A stretch of DNA of 64,000 nucleotides from the NCBI RefSeq assembly GCF_000764305.2, contig NW_025947093.1, forward strand, positions 109,621-173,620, written 5' to 3'. Position numbers and translations under genes: made by a program. Each line of letters begins with the position of its first letter. The first letter of the stretch is position 1. A model generated the notes under the pieces. That model was given only the letters and a program-made list of their open reading frames with translations, made no database searches and was not told where the DNA came from. The stretch comes from Hyalella azteca. Lineage: Eukaryota > Arthropoda > Malacostraca > Amphipoda > Hyalellidae. Below are positions 33,601 to 44,800 of this stretch, piece after piece.

Positions 33601-35828
33601 GGCTGATCAAGTACTCAAAATGGAAGAAAGGACACTCGAATCTCCTGTTCCAGCCTTCGAGGAGAAGACGACGTCCAATGACTTGATTCTATCTGTGTCC
33701 AACTTTGAAGCAGAAATAATTTCGATTGAAAGTGCCACACGTGAACAGTCATTACCACTCGACAGTGAGAGCAATGTTAGTCACAGGAAAAGCTCGTCTT
33801 CTATCATAACTTGCATTACAGGACCCACAAATGGTATTGGTTCTAATGAAATAGCAGAAACGGAGCCACAGAAATCTTCAGAGAGCTCAAGTCCCACAGT
33901 GACAATCTCTTCCTGCGACGAAGAAGGTGATGAATCTCATGATAGCCTGCATTGCATTGTTACAGGGCCTAGTGAAAATTTCCCTACGAGTGTCAACGAT
34001 GTGTCTGTGTTTACAGAAACTTTGTCCCCTTCTCAAATATTCCGCATAGGCTACTCAGATTCCCATTTGCGTTCTCCCAGTAGCCTTCAGCCTCGACGTG
34101 TTCTCCAAAACGTCGATTCCAGCAATGATGATGTCACAGTGATTAGGTTTAGGGAGGGTAGTGATAAACTAACTCATACATTCCGTTCAAGGTTGTCCTC
34201 GTTGTTGAATGTTGTCTGCTTTAGATCGACTACAGAATCTGCGCGGTGTTCACCGCAGAATTTCAACGCTTCTTACCCTAGTCCTGTTAGGTCAAGAGAT
34301 CGTTTAAGATCTCTGTGTTTGTCCTGTTATGGTAGACAAGATTCAGATTTTTCCGTCCAAGAACATATCAATAGCATAGCCGATGATAAACTATCCTCAA
34401 TAGAACTTAGTTGCGTGAAAGAGACAGCAAAAAATCGACCATCTCTTGTGGACTCGCAAGATGGTGAACCACCCATCGAGATTTGGTCTGTAAGCTCCAG
34501 TAGAGAGTACGACGCATCAAACAAATTCACCAACTTTACATCTGATGATTCATCAAGTCTCGATGTGGTCGATCCATGTCTAAGTGGCCGGTCAGATTCG
34601 CCAATAATTGTCCAGACTGATGCAGATTCCCATTTATTGGGAATACCAATACACTCACGACCTGAGAAGACAATGCACAGAAGAAGGAATAGTGGCATTC
34701 CCGCAAGCATACCTAAAATCCGATCTTCCTTAGTACTCGAGAAGCCTCTTTCGACCACCGAAAAATTGAAACGCCGTTTTGGCATTAAAACAGACCACGA
34801 AGAAACAGCATTACTATCTGAGAGCAATTTCGCATCTATGATAACTGCTTCCGACCTGGAAGAAACCCCACCAATGAGGGGTTCTCGACGACTTAAGGTT
34901 TTGGAAACCCACTATGAAAGTCCTCTCGAGAAACTAGAACATCGGGATGCTCCTGACGATGAAGGTGAAGAGACGTCAAGTGTTTCGAGCGATACAGATT
35001 CTGAGGAAGGGAATCGAGAAGAAGAAGATGACTATCTTGAGGGTGAACTCGACAAGGATGAAGATGATAGTGATGGTAGTGTCGAAAATGGGCAAGACAT
35101 ACAAAGCAGTGATTCAGATGACGAAGAAGAGTCTTCTGAAACCGACAGTGAATCTTCTATCAGTGAAGGACATCAATTATTACCCGTTAAGCTCAAAAGG
35201 GATTCATGTGAAACAGGAGTTCACTTGGCGAAAACCACTGACGTTGTTTGCAGTAAAAAAGATGAGTTTGCTACAAGAAAGACAATGTCATTGCGCAACG
35301 GGCGGAATTATCCTCCTAGTCTTAGATTAGACTTGAATCACAACGCGTCGTTGGTTAATAATAAAAAACAGCTTACCAAATCGTTATCAGTTATCAATAG
35401 AGCAGACCCCAGTAACAAAACAAGTCCAACCCTTATACTACCTCGGAGTGTTCGCAGTTTATCAACAAGAAAGGTGTTTTGTGGGCCTGTCAAAGTTGAC
35501 GATACCACGTTTCAACGCGATGGCTCCGGAGTTTCATACCTCTCGGCAGAAGCTGGGCTGAGTGCCAGCAATGAGCTAGAAAGAACCATATTAGGATTAG
35601 CTGTCAGTAACAACCAACACACAGCAATTAATTCGAGCCGTGTGGTTACTGAAAGTGAACCTATCACTTTACCGAACGGTCGGGTTATCGTCATCAAAGT
35701 GGATGAATCAAGCAACTTTTCTTCCAACGGAAAGGTCGGCGTGGACACCAAAACGCCTCTGTCTGTGCAAATGAAGGAGCAGATGATGCGGCAAGCCACA
35801 ATTAATTCGTCAATTTTCCCAATTTCAG
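30602..35828 (+). CDS. giant disordered Ser-rich exon (gene 3, exon A)
   Basis: This 5.2-kb uninterrupted frame (1742 codons) has acceptor TGATTTCCAACAG and donor ATTTCAG|GTAGGC. It starts in phase 0 and ends one base into a codon. If unspliced, the frame stops at 35837-35839, and AATAAA occurs near 35889, so it could also be a terminal exon. The protein is low-complexity and disordered, rich in Ser, Asn, Lys and Asp, with many SP/SR sites, and one highly acidic block (about residues 1440-1520, e.g. EEEDDYLEGELDKDEDDSD). The last 200 residues look more conserved (LPNGRVIVIKVDE). No enzymatic domain is recognised. Its length and codon use make coding certain; its membership of the CAP gene is inferred from strand and proximity, and the phase to exon B does not fit. 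Confidence 0.75.
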
Positions 35829-38800
35829 GTAGGCCTTAGTACACATCAAATGTTCCTATATATTACCTCGATGAAGAGTTTATGAAGAAAAATAAAACAT
35901 TTAATTAGATAAGTGCTATCGAATTTTGAACGTAATGTGAAGCTGGTCAATTCCTCTTCAAGAGACATTACTACGTTTATGAAAACGTTAATCTTTAACC
36001 ACTTTATTTTAGTCTACAAAAACTTTTGCTCACAAAGAAATATTTTCCTCGTTTTTGCACAGAATTTTATTCAATTTGCCGTCAATGCAGAAAAACAAGA
36101 GGCATATAATCATACGAATATCCCCCAACAAGTGCAATTAACTTCAATCGTTTCATTTTTTCTGTTTTCACGTTGGTTGTTCTTGTTGTCTTAATTTTGA
36201 TCAAGTCAAGTTTCTTCGTCATTGATCTTACTGTTCGTTGTCTTGACCGTCGACTACAATATATATTTGTATAATGTTTTTCAATTCAAAAATTAATATT
36301 TTTGTACATGTTATACTTTTTTCGGATTTTCATTTCATGTCTTTACTTTTTACCACTATTTCTTGCCTCTATTTCTTACCGCTAATTGCCACTTTCTTGC
36401 CATTGTTTCTTACCACTAATTGCCACTTTCTTGCCACTTTTTCTTGCCGCTAATTGCCACTTTCTTGCCTCTATTTCTTACCACTAATTGCCTTTTTCTT
36501 GCCACTATTTCATACCACTAATTGCCACTTTCTTGCTTCTATTTCTTACCACTAATTGCCACTTTCTTGCTTCTATTTCTTACCACTAATTGCCTTTTTC
36601 TTGCCTCTATTTCTTACCACTAATTGCCTTTTTCTTGCCACTATTTCCTACCACTAATTGCCTTTTTCTTGCCTCTATTTCTTACCACTAATTGCCTTTT
36701 TCTTGCCACTATTTCCTACCACTAATTGCCACTTTCTTGCCTCTATTTCTTACCACTAATTGCCTTTTTCTTCCCTCTATTTCCTACCACTAATTGCCAC
36801 TTTCTTGCCTCNCAGCAGGTGGTGGGGCAGCAGGTGGTGGTGGGGCAGCAGGTGGTGGGGCAGCAGGTGGTGGGGCAGCAGGTGGTGGGGCAGCAGAGAG
36901 CTTGTTTGCAGGCTTATGCAAAGATTTCTGTTATTTAATTAATCAGTTTTAGTTATCTTTATTGAAGTTAACACTAAATTTCCTTGATTATTATATTCAC
37001 ATTTATTAACGTTATTATATTAATATATATTATTAACTTTAATTCGGATTATGATAATTATTATCATCATAATCTAAAATAGTAATGAAATTCCGCACTA
37101 AAATTACACACATGCAACACGCGCAGTTTGGTTCCGCCCTCCTTACAAGGATTGTGTTAATATAAATAATATCAATATAAATAATATAAATAAATAAGAT
37201 AGATCATTGGATAATAATAAAAATTCAAAATAAAATGAATTAATTTTATTTCATCAAGAAAAAATTTGTATAATAAAATTATTATAAGTCTAAATGAAGG
37301 CAGAACCTATATTTATATAAAACCCATATATTTACATTTAAAACTAAATTATATGCTACAACTACGATGGGATTACATGGTTAATATATATGCTCCATAT
37401 ATATTAACCATATTTATATATATATATCCATACCCCATTGATGAGTGGGGGTGTTGGAGGGGGGGTGGGGGGCAGCAGTGTTGCCATACAGTGGGCCACT
37501 AATTGGGCCCAGCGAGGGGGGCCAAGGAGACATGATATCGACCCCCAGGATAGGGGGGCGCGGGAGGGGGTTAAATGGGGTGTACTGCGCCTGTCCTGGA
37601 AGAAGGAGGACATCTTGACCCCCCGTGACCTACCTTTGCCTCCCCACCCTTTGACCCACTTATGCTTTGACCCACTTTTGCTTTGACCCACTTTTGCTTT
37701 GACCCACTTTTGCTTTGACCCACTTTTGCTTTTGGAAAGTATGCTTTAGTAATTGAAAATATGAAAAAAATAGCCAGTTTGACTCCCCCCTTTGACCTAC
37801 CTTTACCTCCCCCCTCTTTGACCCACATTTGTCTCCCCCTCTTTGACCCACTTTCTCCCCCCCCAAAGACGATATATATATAACCCCCCTACACGACTAC
37901 CTACGCTCAGAAAAAATACTTGGATTTTGTCCCAAACATGGCCGCACTTCCCGCTAACCCGGCATGGGGAGGTGTCGGGGGGCCGGTATGGGGTGGGGGG
38001 GGATTTAATTTCTTATGCAGGACCCCCCTCCCCCTGGTTTGGTCTCCTCCCTCCTCCCCCTCTTCCCATGTAACATTTGCCTTAATTTGAGTGAAGTGTT
38101 GCGTGTACACGCAGCGTTTGTCCTAACACTTTCCATGCGCTAGAAAATTTAAAAATAAATGAATATTAATATAAAATTGATAATTAAATTTAGACACGTC
38201 ATTATTATTATTATATCTCATATCATCGCTATAATAACAAAATTAATAATAAAATTCAGACACGTTATTAATATATCTTATATTATCGCTCTAGCAGACA
38301 CATTATCGCTGCGTATGCTCTTTTATATATAGATATATGATTATTATTTTATATTACGTGTATATTCACATTTCTGATGTTTACCGGACATTCTGCCAAC
38401 CTTGTGTTATTCCTACCGCACCGCGCGGCAACGCTTTAGATACGTTATCATTACGAACTATTAGTTAATATTTTATATTCTTACGTAATGTTATTTTTAC
38501 GGAACCACCCTTGATATATTCCTACATATTCTTATTCTTACGGAACCACCGATGAAATAGTCTTACGTAATTTTATTCCTACGTACATTCTTACGTAATC
38601 TTATTCCTACGTATATTCTTACACAATGTTATTCTTACGGAACCACGGATGAAATATTCTTACATAATGTTATTGGTACGTACATTCTTACGTAATCTTA
38701 TTCCTACGTATATTCTTCTGTAATGTTATTCGTACGCAACCCCCACGACAGGCGGGAGCGTCTGTCTCGCCTGCTGTACAGGGAGAAGGGTCAGGTCTTC

Positions 38801-41800
38801 GCCCGGCCCGTGTCGTTCGCTGCGCTGCGGCAGCACAAACGTCTCGTCAAGAAGCTGCAGCTGCAGCAGCAACAGCTGCACAGGCAACAGAGGCTCAAAC
38901 AAATGCAACAGATGCGTCTTCTTTATCACCAGGACTCCAGCGTTAACGTTACCAACGTTGCGAACGTTGATGATGCTAATGTCAACACTGGCAACGTTGA
39001 GAACGTTATGAATGCCAAGACTTGCAACGTTGCGAACGTTGAAAACGATGCAAAATCCAAGACTGGCAGCGTTGCGAACGTTGAAAACGTTGCGAATGTC
39101 AACACTGACAACGTTATGAACGTCGAAAATGTTGCTAATTCCGACCCCCGCAACTTTGCTAACGTAGAAAACGTTACTAATGCCAACGATGCAAACGTTG
39201 CAAACGTAGAAAATTTTGTAAGTGGTGGAAATGACGCAAACGTTGTGGGAGTTACAAACGTTACAAAATTCGTCAATGTTCACGCAGTCCCAAACGTTGG
39301 AAGTGGTGCAAACGTTAGTGAAGTTGGTGACGTTAGTAGAGTTTCTGACAAAAATTCTCCGAAGGTCGAACGCTGTCCAACGCTGCAAGCCAACGCTGAA
39401 AATGCTGGACCAAAATCAACAGTTTTACCTGACGATGGTGCAATAGCCGATGTGGGAGATCGTGTTGTGAAGTCAACACATGCAATTACGAGACCTAATT
39501 CAACTACGTGCAAATCTGACTATGATTCGTCGGAATCAACAGCGAATTCAACAGACGAAAATGTTTCTTCAGAGACAAAAACAGGGATAATGGAACCTTC
39601 CCGATTGCTTGTTGATGCTCCTTCTTCCTCTTTGTCTGTTGATAGCCCCATGGCAGCCTCTGAACCTTCCCCGGATCCTTCCCCATCTCCTGTTCCTCCT
39701 CCTGCAATGTCCCCACAGTTGAAGCCACAGGAAATTTCCCCAGCACTTTCCCCACGAAAGAAGGTTGAAAAAACTTCCCCCATGGGTTCCCCACGCTTGA
39801 AGCTGGTAGAAATCCCCCCCGCCGCGGCCACCCCTAGCCCCAAAGCCCGGTCCCCAAGCGTGGGGCAAGCGTGCGCTCTTCCCCTACTTGTTCTACCCAA
39901 GTTCTCCGGTTTCCCCGCCTCCCCACCATCCCCCACTGACCCCTACTCTAAACTCCCCTCGTTTATATACAAGTACCATTTTCCTGACCCCCCTCTGCCC
40001 CCCGAACACCTGAGGGTGAGGGAACCCCCACCCGAGGAGGGGGCGCGACAGAAGGTTCTCTGCAAGGTAATTAGCTGAATTTAATTGAATGAATTGAAGC
40101 TTGTGAATGAATTCTTAATTAGATGCTTGTTAATTGATTAATGATTTTGCGGTATTTAATCCCCAGTTTTAATATCAGATGTAACCGTCGCTGTGTTTAC
40201 ATCTGATTAGTTTATCTAATGTTAACATATCAAGCTCGAATTAGATAGTTCCTTATCTTATTATCGCATGCAATACGACCGAAGAGACTTATTATTACTA
40301 TAATGGCAATAATAATTATTATTATTATCATTATTATTAATATTATTACTATTTTCATTAAATATTAAAAATATATAGATAAATTCCATGCCGTATTAAC
40401 ACGTGTATCTGTGAACCCGCAAGTTTCCGTGTATATTTATCCATGGTACTATTTTCCTGAGCACAATCTACTGAAATGGAAATGTACAGTAAATGAAAAC
40501 TTGAAAGTGACTGGAAAGCCAAGAAAATTACCAAAAAAAGTTTGTGAATGAATGTAGTTCAATGCATGCAGGATGTTTGTTTAAGGTGACAATGTTTGAT
40601 TTCAAGCACACCTAAATGGCGAATTGAAAAATAAATAAATTACATATCTACTAATACCCACTGCATATCACCCACTGAGTCATATCAAATTATTTCAATG
40701 CCAGTAGTCTAAAAACTTAGAGTTTAAATTTTCATTAACGTAACTTACGGCTTTAATTTTCTTTAACGGTACAAATAAATAAGATTCTAAACACAAAAAT
40801 TCATTATAGTACAGTTTATCAATAAATACAATAATATATCTTTAGCTATATTATTGAGACTAACAATAATCATTGTCATATCTTTCGATTGTATTAAAAA
40901 TTCAAATTGAAACAAATTCATTTCGTTATATTAAGAAAAATTTTTCATTATGAAATCATTTCAACTCCAAACGGAGGTAGAACACTGCCACAAATTTTAA
41001 AAACTTTGTATTTTAATTAAAAACCTTCTTTTGTATGTGTATTGTTTGCACAAATATTCTCATTAATATAAGAGATTATTTTGATCATATTTCCCGCTTA
41101 AAAGAAATATATTCGAACTTTTTAATTTCTGTATGGAGAAAAGGTTCACGGTTTTATCTTTAAACTAATAAGAATATACTTTTTACGCCTGGTTTCCAGA
41201 TCATCGCCCAGCGTCCTGCTGTCAACCGTACCCAAGTATTTGACGCTGCAGTGAACAGCTTCGATTTTCTTTCGATGAACGACGAAGACTTCGTGTCTCT
41301 GAGGCCCGAGGCGCTATCCTTAAGAAGGAGATCGAGTGTCCTAAAAGGGGATAGTAATGTCAGCAAGATTAATGTGAGTGACAGCAACCGGGATGCGAGT
41401 GTCAGCAAGAGGGACGCGAGTGACAGCAGCGGTCACACTAGTGTCAGCAAGTCGGAAGCAATTGCCAGCAAGGGCGTTGCCAGTGACTGCGAGGGTGATG
41501 AGAAAATGTCAAACGCTCGTAAACTAAACAATAAAGATAATGTCTCTATGGCAGAAACTAAGTCAGGGGCAGGTGAAGAGAGAAGAACTTCAGAAGGTTC
41601 CATTTTAGTGTTAGGGGGCACCGCTCTAGCGTCGAGGGACAAGACGCTAGAATCAGGGGACACGGCCCTAGAGTCAGGGGGCACTAGCCTAAAATCAGGG
41701 AACACGGCGCTAGAGTCAGAGGGCACGGCTTTGGATCCAGGGGGAACTATTCAAAAGTCATCTTGTACCCCAGCTGGAAATAACATTCTTCTCAGGGACA

Positions 41801-44800
41801 AAATTTTTTCTGACTCTAATGTACAAAGAAACAAAGTGGCGTTTGTACTTAACCGCCAAGAAAACGGGGAAACCTCTTTTGGAAACAATGCAAACACTCC
41901 CGAAAAAGAAGAAATCATTACCGGAAACAGGAAATTCATATTCGGAGGAGATGAAACAGGTACTGGAGCAGGAGAAATCCTTACCAATGCAGAAATCGCT
42001 TCGGATGAAGAGATTTCCTCACCAGATTCGTCAGCAGGTGTCAGCCGGCTAGAGGTGGTTCCATCAGACCCGTCAGCTGGTGTCAGCCGGCTAGAGATGG
42101 TTCCATCAGACCCGTCAGCTGGTGTCAGATGGCAACCGTCTTTGTTCACCCAGCGCTGCCTTGCAGCTCACAACCTCTATCGCCTGCGACACTCGTCGCC
42201 GCCTCTCGTGCTTGATCCCCAGGTCAGCCCCATGCCCCCCATAGCTTTCTATCAATATTCTAATATCTATTGATAGAATAGTTTTCAAGTTGATGAAGTC
42301 TACCTTCACTTGGAGTTCTATCCTCCTAATATTAGCTATTCCATGTTGGCTCTAAAATCAGATCATATTTTCTTCATATCGCTGCAAAACCGCACGCTTA
42401 TTTTGTGTTATAATTCATCTAAGAATTTTATATTCATTTGCTCTGAACCATAACAATCTTTTACTGCATTCAATCGGTCAAAGTAATAAAGATAAACCAT
42501 AAAAACAAGTTCACTTAATTCTCCATTTGAAATAATGATTCGTTCCTATGCATTATGCATCAGCTCTGCTGGTTGGCCCAGTCGTGGGCCAATGAAGTGG
42601 CGCACACGGGGGTGGTCCGGTACCGCGCCCACCCCCGCCTCGGAGAGAACATCCTCTGCAGGACCGACAGGCGCGTTAGGGGTCGGCTGCCACCCCCGCC
42701 ATCAGGTGGGAAAATTCACGGGAAATGGGCTGCCTCTTATTTTCACGAATGTATAATCCCAGCATGGCCTTACCTCCACACTTACCCCGACTTTACACCC
42801 TAATCATAACAAACCAGAGCCAACCTAACCTTATTGGTTGCGGGAATGTTGAAAGAATGAACAAGTGAAGGGGTTGGGCTAGTCATTGGCTACAGAAAGG
42901 GCGGAGAGACCGGGGCATTCGTGGACGTAGGACCAGATTAGCTTGAGCCAGTCTCCTGCGAAACCGGTCACATATACGGTAAATCAAGTGCGGTTTTCGG
43001 GTCATAAAGCTTACGGCCTTTGTTGTCTCTTGCTGACACTCATTTATACACACAGACTTATACACTAAGCTGCGCGGTCCAGGGTCTAGTGTGGCCACTA
43101 TACGCGTTGCGCGGCGCCGCTCTGCTTGAAGCGTCAGCCAGCGTACGCGTAAACGCTTTTAGTCTGGCCGTAGCTTTATTAATCCTGAGCAACGCTGGGT
43201 CAAGCTGACAGTCTTTTATATTATAGATAATAATCTAATGTAGCTAATGTAAAGTTCATATAGTTTTCATATATTTCATGTAAAGTTCATATAGTTTGAT
43301 GTGAGTTGATAAGATGGGTGATGTTATAAGTCTCTTTCAGAAATAAGATACAGATAATTAATACTCCGAATGGAAAGGTATTACGAAGGTCAGCTCCATC
43401 ATCAGTTCCAAATTTCAACCACGGTTATAATCAACACTGATAAATTATTTGATATTCTAGTTTAGTTAATGTAAGTTGAAAGATAGTTGATAAAAATGGG
43501 TGATTTGGTGGCCTATTGATTACAGTTGAAAGAACCTAAATCGAAGCAATGAGTTGCGGGTTCGACCTCAGCTTCCTGTTATAGTTTAGGTTATATTCGA
43601 CGAGGAGGCCGGACGGTTAAGAAAAGCCAGATTGGAGCAGTGAGTTGCGTGTTCGAGACCGCCGTGAAAATTCTGCTGAATCGCTGACAGTCCTGACAGC
43701 CTAATGTTAAACACTGACGCCGCTATTCTATTCACCGCAAGCGGGAAAAATTGTGCGATATTTAGAATAGGCATCGGTCTTAATGGCCTAATCTATATCC
43801 CTTATTCTATTATGTGCATGACTGCAGGGGAGGAGGTGGCGGCCGCGTGGTACAGCTCGGTGCGCCACTACAAGTTCAGCAGGTGCGACGCTGCACTTGC
43901 CGCCTGCGCCGGTAGGTGGCACCCTTAACGCTCGTCCATGGCATTCCAATTAAGCAGTTTGTTATTAATACTTTTTTAATCTTCGAATCTTGGATAATAT
44001 CGATCCTCAATAAATATCCATTTTGTGCTTCTTACTTTCTATTGATACCCACCTCTTATATCTTGTTTTCTGTTCACGTCACCTTTTCGTACCCTGCTAT
44101 CTAATTGCCCTTCATTCCTTTCTCTTGCTATCCCCTCATCTTTCGTCCATTTTTCGGGCTGGCTCTCGCTTTTCTCGACCACAACTGATACGAGTCGGAT
44201 TTGCTATACCGTGGACTGTTGACATTAGAATCTAGAGCCTACGTATCTTCTCAATACAGTTAATTACCCAATCTTCAATGTTCGCCCTTGAGAAGGAACA
44301 GTGATTGAAGCAGAACTCCCGTAATAATGAAGCTATTTAATGCTATTACCTGTCTGGCAGTAACGCTGTTGCTATTGAAGCGTTTGATTTTATCTTCCAA
44401 ATTCGCCTAAGGATACTAGCGTCCTAAGTACAAGTAGCGGCTGATTTTTCGTTTGTGGTTGGAGGTTGTAGCTTGAAAAATAACTAGTGATTAGTTGACG
44501 GAGTTACAAACTTTTTTAAAACACGGCCTTTCGTTGGCTTGCAGGACCGTTCAGCCAGATGGTGTGGATGAACACCCGTTTTTTCGGGGTTGGTAGAGCC
44601 GTTAACCCTGCTACGGGCAAGACAACCGTGGTAGCTTACTACACCCCACCAGGTCAGCAAGTGTGGTGGCTTACTACACCTCACCAGGTCAGCAAGTGTG
44701 GTGGCTTACTACACCCCACCAGGTCAGCAAGTCAGTAAGTGTGGATCTTACTACACCCCACCAGGTCAGTAAGTGTGGTGGCTTACTATACCCAATCAGG

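Noticed and set aside
38726..39388. Long minus-strand frame opposite exon B of gene 3
   Set aside because: Antisense of NV-coding AACGTTG repeats; no splice sites.
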